The notes beneath the pieces were generated by a model, which saw nothing but the letters and a program-made list of their open reading frames with translations, ran no database searches and was not told the DNA's origin. DNA of 64,000 bases. Source: Terriglobia bacterium (GTDB taxonomy: Bacteria; Acidobacteriota; Terriglobia; Bryobacterales; Bryobacteraceae). Of the stretch, positions 56,648 through 64,000 are shown piece after piece. The stretch spans positions 48,511-112,510 of the forward strand of contig JAJPIT010000080.1 in the NCBI GenBank assembly GCA_021324615.1, written 5' to 3'. How positions within the stretch are numbered: the first letter of the stretch is position 1; each line of letters begins with the position of its first letter. A program made the translations under genes and the position numbers.

Positions 56648-59299
56648 TTAATGCTGCAGCAGCGACAGCACCTGCTGCGGAGCGGCGTTGGCTTGCGCCA
56701 GCGCAGCGATGCCGGCTTGCAGCTCGATCTGCGCCTTGGTCAGGTTCGCCGACGCCGTGGCCATATCCACGTCGCGGATGCCCGATTCGGCGGCCTGCGT
56801 GTTGGTCAACTGCGAGTTCGCCAGGTTGGCGGCGTAGTTCATCAGGTTCTCGCCGCGCCCCACGGCCGCTTGCGCGTCGCCCAGCGTCTGGACCGATTTG
56901 GCGAGCTGGTTGACGGCGTTGGTCGCCGAAGCCACGGTGCTGATATCGGCGGTGATCTTGTCGCCCACCACGGCCGCCGTCTGCGTGGTCCCCTGGCTCT
57001 GCACGCCGGTGCCGTCGGCCGTGGAGCCGATCGCAACGTTGAAGCCCTGGGTGCTCAGGAAGTTGATCTTCTCCACGCCCCCCACGTTGTCCTTCACCGC
57101 GGTGATCCCTTCCAGCACGCCGATGTTGGATTTTTGCAGCGCCTGATTGATCGCCGCGATCGCCGAGTCGATGTTCTGGCCCGAGCTGGAAGATCCGTTG
57201 TTCTGCAACTGCACCGTCAGCGATTGCGTGGCGCCGGTCGAATCGACCGCGGAGATGGTGATGCTCTGCTTGTCGTTGCCGTTGGTCAGGCCGGTGAAGC
57301 CGAGATCCCCGGTTTGATAGGCGCCGCCCGCGTTCATCGCCGAAAACGCCGCGTTCGAGGCCACGTTGCCCGCCCCGTACTGCGCCCCCGCCGTGCCAAA
57401 GCCCACATCGCCGGTCCCGTAAGCGTTCAACTGGAACTGCGTCCCGTTGCTTGAGGAGATCACCAGTTTGCCGCCGCTGCTGGCGGCCGACAGGCCCGCG
57501 CTCTGAAGCGTGGAGCTGCCCGCGATCGCCGAGTTGATGGCGCTGACCACGCTGGCCAGCGACCGCGCCGTGCCGGCAGTGACCGTCGCCGTGCCGAACA
57601 GCGGCGCCACTCCGCTGCCGGACACCGCCACCGACGACGTGCTGCCGGTGGAGGCCGAAGTGATCTCAAGGAACTGCTGCGAGCCGGACGTCACCAGCGA
57701 CGCCGTCCCGGCGCCGCCCAGCGCGGTGTTGATCTGGCTGATCACCTGCGCCGCCGTCGTGTCGGTGTGCGAAATGGTCACCGCCGTCGGACCGGCGCCG
57801 TCAATCGTCACGTTCAGCGTCAGATCGCTGGACCCCAGGCTCAGCGTGCCGCTCAAATCCGTGTTGCCCACCACTTTGCCGGAGGTGGCGTCGCCGCCCG
57901 CCAGATCGATGCTGATCGGGCTGGTGCCGGCGCTGCCGTTGATCGAAAATTCCAGATTCGCCGTGCCCGCGGCCGCCGCCGGATTGTAGGCCGCGCCTGC
58001 CGTGATCGTGCTGTACTGCACCGCCCCGCCGCTGCCCGCCTGGAAGGAGCCCATCCCCAGAAAATTCGCCGTGTCCCCGGAGGCCTTCACCGAAAACTGC
58101 TGGCCGGTCGAATCGCTGAACACCAGCGCCGATCCGGCCGTCGCCGTGGTCAGGCTGATGCCCGCCGCCTTGAGCGTGGCGTTGCCGTTGACCGCGCTCT
58201 GAATCGACGCCAGCGACGAACCCGCCGCCAGGCTGATCGAAACCGGGCTGGCCAATCCCCCGCCGCTGAACTGGAGCGTGGTGGCCGTCCCCAGCGTGCC
58301 GCTGCCGGCCGTGTTCGCGCCGCCGGTCACCGTCGAGGTGATCGGGGCCCCGTCCGGCGAGCTGGAGGATACCGTGTTGCCCAGCAGGGCGTTCGCCATC
58401 ACGTCGCCGGCCTGCACCTGGAACGCCGTGCTGCTCGAATTGAAGGCAATATGCTGCCCGCCGTTGGCGTCGGTGACCACGCTCGCCGTGATGCCCGCGT
58501 TCTGGAACGCCGTGGCCGCCGCCGTGGCGCCGTTGCCCGCCGTCTGGATCGCATTGTTGATCGCCGCCACCAGCGTGTTGGTGTCGCTCACCCCCGCCAG
58601 ATTCACGCTCACCGCAACCTGATTGCTGCCAAATCCCGGGCCGGAGAAGGTAAACGTGGTCGTGTTGTTCGGCTGCGCGTTGTTGCTGTCGTTGAGGATC
58701 GCCTGCACGCTGGTCGGCTGGCCCGCGCTCAGATCCACGCCGCTGGTGTTCACCGCCTGCACGCCTTCCAGGCCCAGGCTCTGCGCGTCCACCGTGGCCC
58801 CGGAAAGATTCACGCTCACCGTGCCGTTCTCGGTCGCCGTCACCCCGCCCGAAGCCAGGCCCCCGCCGATGAACACCCCCAGATTCTTGGCCAGCGATCC
58901 GCCGGTGTTCAGCCCAATGGCCTGCGCCTGGCGGTTGACTTCCTGAATCACGCTCTGAAACTCGGTGTTCAGAACGTTGCGGTCCCCGGTGAATGATCCC
59001 GACGCCGATTCGGTGGCCAGCGTCCGGGCCCGGTCCAGAAGCTGCGAAATGTTGTTCAGGCCGCCGTCGGCGATCTGCAACTGGCTCTGCGCGTCGCTGG
59101 CGTTCTGCACGCCCTGCGTCAGCACCGCTTCATTGGATCGGTCCGCGTTGGCGATCGCCAGTCCCGCGGCGTCCACCCCGGAGTTGACGATGCGCAGGCC
59201 CGACGTCACCTGCTGGATGGTCAGGTTCTGAAATGCCTCTGTCTGCCGCAAATAATTCTGCGCCTGTAGAGACGACACGTTGGTGTTGATTGAAAGCAC
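56648..59299 (-). CDS. fliC: Flagellin with large variable central region
   Basis: The 883-residue product starts at GTG 59299 with AAGGAGAG before it. The N-terminus has I-N-T-N-V-S-S-L-Q-A-Q-N-Y-L and a helical D0/D1 region to about residue 140, and the last 40 residues, with A-Q-I-E-L-Q-A-G-I-A-A-L-A-Q-A-N, complete the D0/D1 coiled coil. The central 600 residues are Gly/Ser/Thr/Ala-rich with repeated Flagellin_IN-like modules near 240, 360, 510, 575 and 690, each with an A-I-N-x-A-I pattern. The filament surface is therefore very large compared with standard flagellins (about 280-500). A sigma-28-like promoter and a GGA hairpin lie upstream. Confidence 0.93.
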   Translation of the reverse strand: MLSINTNVSSLQAQNYLRQTEAFQNLTIQQVTSGLRIVNSGVDAAGLAIANADRSNEAVLTQGVQNASDAQSQLQIADGGLNNISQLLDRARTLATESASGSFTGDRNVLNTEFQSVIQEVNRQAQAIGLNTGGSLAKNLGVFIGGGLASGGVTATENGTVSVNLSGATVDAQSLGLEGVQAVNTSGVDLSAGQPTSVQAILNDSNNAQPNNTTTFTFSGPGFGSNQVAVSVNLAGVSDTNTLVAAINNAIQTAGNGATAAATAFQNAGITASVVTDANGGQHIAFNSSSTAFQVQAGDVMANALLGNTVSSSSPDGAPITSTVTGGANTAGSGTLGTATTLQFSGGGLASPVSISLAAGSSLASIQSAVNGNATLKAAGISLTTATAGSALVFSDSTGQQFSVKASGDTANFLGMGSFQAGSGGAVQYSTITAGAAYNPAAAAGTANLEFSINGSAGTSPISIDLAGGDATSGKVVGNTDLSGTLSLGSSDLTLNVTIDGAGPTAVTISHTDTTAAQVISQINTALGGAGTASLVTSGSQQFLEITSASTGSTSSVAVSGSGVAPLFGTATVTAGTARSLASVVSAINSAIAGSSTLQSAGLSAASSGGKLVISSSNGTQFQLNAYGTGDVGFGTAGAQYGAGNVASNAAFSAMNAGGAYQTGDLGFTGLTNGNDKQSITISAVDSTGATQSLTVQLQNNGSSSSGQNIDSAIAAINQALQKSNIGVLEGITAVKDNVGGVEKINFLSTQGFNVAIGSTADGTGVQSQGTTQTAAVVGDKITADISTVASATNAVNQLAKSVQTLGDAQAAVGRGENLMNYAANLANSQLTNTQAAESGIRDVDMATASANLTKAQIELQAGIAALAQANAAPQQVLSLLQH

Positions 59300-59343
59300 G
59301 GTTTCTTCTCTCCTTGAATTCGTTCGGCCGCTCCACGGCCTTA

Positions 59344-59361
59344 CCGGAAATCCTTTCCCGG
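59344..59361 (-). promoter_or_regulatory. GGA-loop hairpin in the fliC leader, candidate CsrA site
   Basis: On the minus strand CCGG-G-AAA pairs with TTT-CCGG around a GGA loop, with one bulged G. A second AGGA is the ribosome site at 59309-59315. This matches the two-site layout by which CsrA represses flagellin translation in Bacillus. Confidence 0.55.
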
Positions 59362-59377
59362 ATTTTCTTCAAGAACC

Positions 59378-59404
59378 TTATCGGAGCCGGACCCGCGCGA
59401 TTTG
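59378..59404 (-). promoter_or_regulatory. Sigma-28-like promoter of fliC
   Basis: CAAA (59401-59404), 15 nt, then TCCGATAA (59378-59385) on the minus strand differs from the FliA consensus TAAA-N15-GCCGATAA at only two positions. It would give a leader of about 70 nt. Confidence 0.6.
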
Positions 59405-59409
59405 AGAAA

Positions 59410-59640
59410 TTATTTTCCGCGAAGTCCATCCAGCAGCCGGCCCATTCCATCGGCCGTAAGCTGGCTCGCCGCCAGCCGGTTCTGCTCGCCCGTAAGATGA
59501 ATCTCCTTGCGCAGCACCGCCACCTGCTTCGGCGCGCGTATCCCCAGCTTCACCTGCGACGGCGAACAGCCCAGAATCTCAATCTCCACTCCTTCGCCGA
59601 TCAACAGGGCCTCGCCCGGCCGGCGGCGGATCACCAGCAT
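59410..59640 (-). CDS. csrA: Carbon storage regulator
   Basis: The 76-residue product from ATG 59640 has the CsrA signature M-L-V-I-R-R-R-P-G-E-A, I-L-G-C-S-P-S-Q-V-K-L-G-I-R-A-P and V-L-R-K-E-I. It is an RNA-binding dimer that blocks translation at GGA motifs. It overlaps fliW by 10 bp and stands immediately before the flagellin promoter, so the three parts of the FliW-CsrA-flagellin switch are adjacent. The C-terminus is a few residues longer than in E. coli. Confidence 0.95.
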   Translation of the reverse strand: MLVIRRRPGEALLIGEGVEIEILGCSPSQVKLGIRAPKQVAVLRKEIHLTGEQNRLAASQLTADGMGRLLDGLRGK

Positions 59641-60068
59641 GCCGCCTCCTTCGCAATCGGATGCCGGTGCGAGTAGCGCCGATCCATTCTCACCGCCTGC
59701 ACCGCGCGGCGCGACCGCGGATCGATCACCACCGGCGCCAGCAAATTCGCGGTCAGCGGACCCTCCTTCGGCGCCCACAGGATCGCCAGCGCGATCAAAT
59801 CCTCCCCCGCGCCCGGCCCCAGCAGCCGCAGATCGTCCTCCGTCAGCGCCAGCTCGTACTGCGGATCGATGGAGCGGACCGGCGCGGCCGGCAAGCACAG
59901 CTCCGGCGCCTCCAGACTCTGCAAAAACAAAACCGGCGCGGCGTTTGCCCGCTCGATCAGCACAAACCGCCGCCGCTGCTCGAATCCCGGCAAGCCCGCA
60001 GGAAATTCGATGGCCCCCGCCGGATCGTATTCGAAAAGCCCGAACTGCCGCGTGAGAATGCGTGCCAT
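59631..60068 (-). CDS. fliW: Flagellar assembly factor FliW
   Basis: The 145-residue product from ATG 60068 has the FliW pattern: F-P-A-G-L-P-G-F-E followed by R-F-V-L-I, then D-P-Q-Y and L-T-A-N-L-L-A-P-V-V-I-D-P. FliW binds CsrA allosterically and is displaced by free flagellin, so flagellin level controls its own translation. It is coupled to csrA by a 10-bp overlap. The 161 bp upstream, to the Memo gene stop, hold no gene I can support. Confidence 0.93.
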   Translation of the reverse strand: MARILTRQFGLFEYDPAGAIEFPAGLPGFEQRRRFVLIERANAAPVLFLQSLEAPELCLPAAPVRSIDPQYELALTEDDLRLLGPGAGEDLIALAILWAPKEGPLTANLLAPVVIDPRSRRAVQAVRMDRRYSHRHPIAKEAACW

Positions 60069-60229
60069 CCGGCGGCGTCCTTGCACCCCGATGGCCATCC
60101 CATTCCGGTCCCCGCGCAGATCCTCGCCCGTAGGCTTAACCGCACCCGCTCAGGACAAACCTATCCCCATCTTTTCCCAAAACGGCATTTCCCGCGCCGG
60201 ATTGGAACTCTCGCGCCGCGCCCTGCCCC

Positions 60230-61438
60230 TCACTTCGTCTGGGAAAAACTCATTCCCGCGAAGCTGACCACGCTGTGCTCGTCGATGTTCCACTGCTGAT
60301 AGCGCAGCAGCGTCCCGCGGGCGCCCGGCGCCGCTTTCAGAAACGTGTAGATCGGCGCCGATCCGCACCACTTCAAATCGTCCTGATTTTCGCGCACCCG
60401 CTCCCAGAACCCGCGCGCGTCGCCGGCCTCGATCCGCGCGATGCGGTCGCGGTCGCGCTGCTCGACGCGCTCCATCTCGCCCCGCCCGGCGCGCGCCTGG
60501 ACCGCATCGCCGTAGCGGCGGCCGATGTGCGCCATGTCCACCCCCAGCACCCACAGCAGCCGCTCCCCTTCGCGCGCGGCGAGCTCGCCCAGCGCGCCGA
60601 AGATGCGCTTCACCGCCTCGGCGTCCTCCGGGAATCCGCCGCGATACACGCTGCTGAAGGCGCCGCACAGAACCGGGATCACGCGGATCGACGGGCCGAA
60701 CAGATGCTGGAGAAAGATCACCTGAAATTCGATCGAATGCTCCACCGCATGGCAATAATCCTCCATCTCCGCGCTGTCGCCCAGCTCGCGCGCCAGCCGC
60801 TCCACTATCGCCGTCTCCGGCTGCGTCTGGCCGAACGGCGTGCGGAACGGTTTTCGCGTCAGCCCGATCCGGTCCGGCGCGCCATAGTGCGAAGTGCCCA
60901 GCACCACAAAGATCCGGCCGGCGTCCTCGCGCGACAACGCCGAATACGCCGCCCGGTACGCCTCCACCCCGCCGAAGGGACTGACGTGCGGCGCCGCGAT
61001 CGCCATCACCCGCCCGTCGGCCGCCGGCGCGCCGCCGCTCAGGTAGCCGCGAAGCGTTTCGCCCAAGACCCCCGCATCCGCCGGATATCCGCCGCCGGCG
61101 TGAATCGCCTCCCGCACCGGCGCCTCCGCAAACCGGCGATGCGCCTCTTCCCGCCGCGCCGCGAACTTCTCGTCTTCCAGAAATCCCGCGCCGCTCAGCG
61201 ATTCGGCCAGGTGCCTTTCCAGCTCGCCCACTTCCAGATCGCCCGTCAGCCGCACCAGAAACTCGCGAAGATCCAGTTCGCTGCGCCGCCCGTCGAAAAA
61301 CTCCAGGCACGGGATCAGCGCCGGAGGTATGATCAGCACCGCCTCGGAGTAATGAAAAGGATCGCGGATCATCAACCCCGGCTTCTCCGCAATCGGCGAG
61401 GGGAAAAAATCAAGGTTGCTGCGAAGCCGCGGAAGCAA
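60230..61438 (-). CDS. Memo-family (AmmeMemoRadiSam system protein B) protein
   Basis: The 402-residue product has an extra N-terminal domain of about 110 residues. The Memo domain then shows A-A-P-H-V-S-P-F-G-G, V-L-G-T-S-H-Y-G, E-H-S-I-E-F-Q near residue 235 and V-D-M-A-H-I-G near 300, the histidine set found in the non-haem dioxygenase-like Memo fold. Memo proteins are often coupled to AMMECR1 and a radical SAM enzyme, but neither is present here. Its biochemical role in bacteria is not settled. Confidence 0.85.
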   Translation of the reverse strand: MLPRLRSNLDFFPSPIAEKPGLMIRDPFHYSEAVLIIPPALIPCLEFFDGRRSELDLREFLVRLTGDLEVGELERHLAESLSGAGFLEDEKFAARREEAHRRFAEAPVREAIHAGGGYPADAGVLGETLRGYLSGGAPAADGRVMAIAAPHVSPFGGVEAYRAAYSALSREDAGRIFVVLGTSHYGAPDRIGLTRKPFRTPFGQTQPETAIVERLARELGDSAEMEDYCHAVEHSIEFQVIFLQHLFGPSIRVIPVLCGAFSSVYRGGFPEDAEAVKRIFGALGELAAREGERLLWVLGVDMAHIGRRYGDAVQARAGRGEMERVEQRDRDRIARIEAGDARGFWERVRENQDDLKWCGSAPIYTFLKAAPGARGTLLRYQQWNIDEHSVVSFAGMSFSQTK

Positions 61439-61451
61439 CCTTCAGAATAGC

Positions 61452-61457
61452 TAAAAT
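61452..61457 (+). promoter_or_regulatory. -10 box for the MutS-like gene
   Basis: TAAAAT ends 8 nt before the GTG start at 61466. Confidence 0.35.
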
Positions 61458-61465
61458 CGAACTTC

Positions 61466-63271
61466 GTGTCCCCTTCCGAAGCCTACGCCCGGCGCCTGGA
61501 TTTCTGGCGCCAGGCCCATCTCCGCGCCGAGTCGCGGTTCCGCCGGATGGGCAACGCCCGGCTTCTTACCGCGCTGGCCGCCGTCGCCCTCGCCGCCTGC
61601 TCCTTCGGCACGGGATGGATCTCCGCCTGGTGGCTGCTCGTCCCCGGCGGCGCGTTCCTGATTTTGGTGATCGTTCACGAACGCATCGACCGCGCCCGCG
61701 CTGCCGCCGCCCGCGGCATCGCCTGTTTCGAACGCGCTCTCGCCCGCCTCACCCATCAATGGATCGGCCGGGGCAACACCGGCGAGCGCTTCCGCGATCC
61801 CCGCCACGTCTACGCCGACGACCTCGACCTGTTCGGCCGCGGCTCGCTCTTCGAACTGCTCTCCACCGCGCGCACCGCGGCCGGCGAGCGCACCCTCGCC
61901 GCCTGGCTGCTCGCCCCGGCCAGCCGCGAAACCGTCATCGCCCGGCAAAACGCCGTCGCCGAGCTGCGCCCTCGCCTCGATCTCCGCGAGGAGCTCGCCT
62001 TGATCGGCGAAGATATCCGCGCCGCCGTCGATCAGGCCGCGCTCGCCTCCTGGGGCGAAGCTCCGCCGGTCGTCTTTTTCACCGGCGCGCGAGTTATCGC
62101 CCTGCTGCTGGCGTCGGCCGCGCTGGTGACCTTCGGCCTGTTTCTCGCTCACCTGGCCAGCCTGCTGCCGTTCCTCGTCGTCGTGCTCTTGGAACTGGGA
62201 TTCAACATCGCCGTCCGCGAGCCCCAGCGCCGCGTGCTCGCGTCCTCATCGGCCCCCTCGCGCGAGCTGCAACTGCTCGCGCTGCTCCTCGAACGGCTGG
62301 AGCGGGAGACCTTCACCGCCCCCCGCCTGATCGAGCTCCAGCGCGAATTTCAATCGGGAAAGCGGCCCGCCTCGCGCGAAATCCGCGCCTTGAAGCGCCT
62401 GGTGGAGCAACTGGAGGCCGCCGGCAACATGTTTTTCCGGCCCATCGCCGCGCCCCTTCTCTGGATCCCGCAATACACGATGGCCATCGAAGCCTGGCGC
62501 CGCCGCCACGGGCCCGAGATCGGCCGCTGGACCGCCGCCATCGGCGAGCTCGAAGCGCTGTGTTCGCTCGCCGCTTTCGCCTATGAACGCCCGCTCGCCT
62601 GCTTCCCGGAATTGATCGGCGATGGTCCGCGGTTCGAAGCCGGCGCCCTGGCGCATCCATTGATTCCGCCGGACCGCGCCGTGCCCAACGACGTCGCCAT
62701 CGGCGGCGAAACCCGCCTGTGGATCGTCTCCGGCTCCAATATGAGCGGAAAAAGCACGCTGCTGCGCGCCATCGGATTGAACGCCGTGCTGGCCTGGGCC
62801 GGAGCTCCGGTCGCCGCCGCGCGCCTGCGCATCTCCCGCCTCCACATCGGCGCCTCCATGCGCGCCAACGATTCGGTGATCGACAACCGCTCCCGCTTTT
62901 ACGCCGAAATTTCCCGCCTCCGCGACATCGTCGAGCTGGCCCGCGCCGGCCAGCCCACCCTGTTCCTGCTCGACGAACTGCTCAGCGGAACCAACTCCCA
63001 CGACCGCCGCCTCGGCGCCGAAGCCCTGCTGCGCGGCTTGGTCCGGCGCGGCGCCATCGGCCTGGTGACCACCCACGACCTGGCTCTGGCCTCCATCGCC
63101 GATAGCCTCGGCCCCCGCGCCCGCAACGTCCACTTCGAGGATCACCTGGAAGACGGCGAGGTCCGCTTCGACTACAAACTGCGCGACGGAGTGGTCACCC
63201 GCAGCAACGCACTCGAACTGATGAAAGCCGTCGGCCTGCTCGGCGATCCGGAACCGGAAAGCGGCAAATAA
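61466..63271 (+). CDS. Membrane-anchored MutS-family ATPase
   Basis: The 601-residue product (GTG start) lacks the mismatch-recognition domain of true MutS. It has two pairs of membrane helices at about 32-75 and 205-250, a MutS core-like helical part, and a C-terminal ATPase with Walker A G-S-N-M-S-G-K-S-T near residue 425, Walker B L-F-L-L-D-E-L-L-S-G-T-N near 500 and the trans-acting motif T-T-H-D-L near 535. Such membrane MutS relatives occur in Acidobacteria and Bacteroidetes and their role is unknown; they are not the mismatch repair enzyme. It ends 12 bp from the convergent DsbA-like gene. Confidence 0.85.
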   Translation: MSPSEAYARRLDFWRQAHLRAESRFRRMGNARLLTALAAVALAACSFGTGWISAWWLLVPGGAFLILVIVHERIDRARAAAARGIACFERALARLTHQWIGRGNTGERFRDPRHVYADDLDLFGRGSLFELLSTARTAAGERTLAAWLLAPASRETVIARQNAVAELRPRLDLREELALIGEDIRAAVDQAALASWGEAPPVVFFTGARVIALLLASAALVTFGLFLAHLASLLPFLVVVLLELGFNIAVREPQRRVLASSSAPSRELQLLALLLERLERETFTAPRLIELQREFQSGKRPASREIRALKRLVEQLEAAGNMFFRPIAAPLLWIPQYTMAIEAWRRRHGPEIGRWTAAIGELEALCSLAAFAYERPLACFPELIGDGPRFEAGALAHPLIPPDRAVPNDVAIGGETRLWIVSGSNMSGKSTLLRAIGLNAVLAWAGAPVAAARLRISRLHIGASMRANDSVIDNRSRFYAEISRLRDIVELARAGQPTLFLLDELLSGTNSHDRRLGAEALLRGLVRRGAIGLVTTHDLALASIADSLGPRARNVHFEDHLEDGEVRFDYKLRDGVVTRSNALELMKAVGLLGDPEPESGK

Positions 63272-63283
63272 AGGCGGCCGCGC

Positions 63284-64000
63284 CTACCTGGCGCTTCGCT
63301 TTAGCTTCTTATCGAGAATCGGGGAGACCGTGGCGACGTCGAAGCCCGCGTTCAACCGCGCCCCGTCGATGAAAAACGTCGGCGTGCCTTCCACATCCGC
63401 CGCTTCGCCCTGCCGCTCCTCCGCCGCCACCCGCTTGGCGTACACGTGGGTGTCGAGATCCTTGTCGAAGCGCTGCATGTCCAGCCCTAGCTCGCGCGCC
63501 CAAACCTCGATGCGCGCCCGCGAAATCGACCGGAAGTTCTCGTACATCTTGTCGTGCAGCTCCCAGAATTTTCCCTGCGCCTGCGCGGCCAGCGACGCCT
63601 CCGCCGCCAGCTCCGCCTGCGAATGATTGTCCAGCGGGAACTGCTTGAACACGAATCGCACGTCCTTCGGATATTTCGCCAGCACTTGCTTTACCTGGCT
63701 GACCGCCAGGGCGCAGTACGGTCACTGAAAATCCGAAAACTCGACGATGGTGATCTTCGCGTTCACCGGCCCGCGGATCGGATCGCCGTCAATCGAAATT
63801 TTCACCGGATCGCTCAGCAGCGGCGGAGGCTCGGACGCCATCTTCACGATCGCCTCGTGAATATCCTTGCCCGTTTTGCCCGCCGCGGCCATCTTGACGA
63901 TCAGATCGCCAAAGCGGCGGCTGAAGGCGCACTGCGGATCCACCGTCCGGCATTCGGCAACCTTGTAATTGCATCCGCAGTTGCACGTCTCCGAACGCAG
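63284..64000 (-). CDS. DsbA-like thiol oxidoreductase with selenocysteine active site (U-P-Y-C), 5' end missing
   Basis: The frame runs from the right edge to TAG at 63284, giving 238 visible residues with one TGA at 63722-63724. Before the TGA: I-V-E-F-S-D-F-Q; after it: P-Y-C-A-L-A-V-S-Q-V. In DsbA-family proteins this is exactly D-F-x-C-P-Y-C, so TGA stands for the first catalytic cysteine and most likely encodes selenocysteine. The rest is a normal DsbA thioredoxin fold, with V-E-G-T-P-T-F-F-I-D-G, the cis-Pro loop, near the C-terminus. The start of the visible part has C-N-C-G-C, C-R and Q-C-A-F, a Cys-rich region. A SECIS-like hairpin follows the TGA at 63694-63710. Partner genes selA/selB/selC/selD are not in the window. 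Confidence 0.85.
63694..63710 (-). promoter_or_regulatory. Bacterial SECIS-like hairpin in the DsbA-like mRNA
   Basis: On the minus strand CCTGGC (63705-63710) pairs with GCCAGG (63694-63699) around the loop GGTCA. It starts 11 nt after the TGA, the same spacing as in E. coli fdhF, whose SECIS loop also carries GGTC. Confidence 0.8.

Noticed and set aside
56648..59299. Long plus-strand open frames opposite flagellin as a real gene
   Set aside because: They follow the codon pattern of the Gly/Ala/Thr-rich flagellin and have no motif.
60069..60229. Possible sigma-28 promoter for fliW
   Set aside because: No sequence close to GCCGATAA with correct spacing was found.

Overview
The window is about 64 kb of GC-rich bacterial chromosome, packed with genes and with no gap over 300 bases. 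The longest gaps are 215 bp at 49816-50029 and about 160 bp at 60069-60229. I saw no tRNA, rRNA, insertion sequence, prophage or CRISPR array. The gene set is an S46 dipeptidyl peptidase, a SpoIVB-type S55 protein, secreted NHL, BNR and PQQ-like propellers, a DUF4091 protein, DUF3106, a FecR protein with a Gly-rich tail, small haem c proteins, a split BcrA/BadF-type activase system and an NfrB-like glycosyltransferase. This points to Acidobacteriota, most like the Solibacter/Bryobacter group. That placement is an inference from gene content, not a database result.

Layout. 1-6.8 kb: a truncated LarA-like gene, a membrane glycosyltransferase-like protein, rfaE2, mfd and a shortened DapA-family gene. 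6.8-9.8 kb: a minus-strand run cytochrome c > hemD > atpZ > atpI > atpB > atpE. 9.8-14.6 kb: a CDF metal exporter, an EEP phosphatase, an NHL propeller and an NfrB-like glycosyltransferase. 14.7-18.5 kb: a tightly coupled minus-strand operon thpR > plsY > gpsA > ECF sigma > zinc anti-sigma > DUF3106. 18.5-25.5 kb: a secreted protein, AAG glycosylase, a zinc-ribbon rhomboid protease, a propeller/S55 pair, a cytochrome c' and a YkgJ protein. 25.6-34.6 kb: an AsmA-like protein, a crotonase/carboxyltransferase pair, a MoaD-like/BNR pair, DUF4091 and S46 peptidase. 34.7-44.5 kb: truB, glmU-yvcK, a PHP protein, a 52-residue zinc protein, an S9 peptidase and an M50-CBS protease. 44.6-51.4 kb: the two-gene activase/dehydratase-like system and glgA. 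51.5-56.6 kb: a FecR protein, FAH hydrolase, purH, a DAO oxidoreductase and a zinc-ribbon membrane protein. 56.6-60.1 kb: flagellin, csrA and fliW. 60.2-64 kb: a Memo-family protein, a membrane MutS relative and a truncated DsbA-like gene.

The most notable feature is at the right edge. A DsbA-like gene on the minus strand has an in-frame TGA exactly where the first cysteine of the CPYC active site should be. Eleven nucleotides after this TGA comes a 6-bp hairpin with a GGTCA loop, matching the geometry of the known fdhF SECIS element. I read it as a selenocysteine (U-P-Y-C) thiol oxidoreductase with a Cys-rich N-terminal region.

Other connected signals are a fliC leader with a sigma-28-like promoter and a GGA-loop hairpin next to csrA-fliW, an ATP synthase c subunit with Q/E/S/Y residues typical of Na+-binding rings, a 14-bp inverted repeat with one arm filling the spacer of a cytochrome c' promoter, back-to-back promoters sharing one -35 box, and many -10 boxes so close to start codons that leaderless transcripts are likely.
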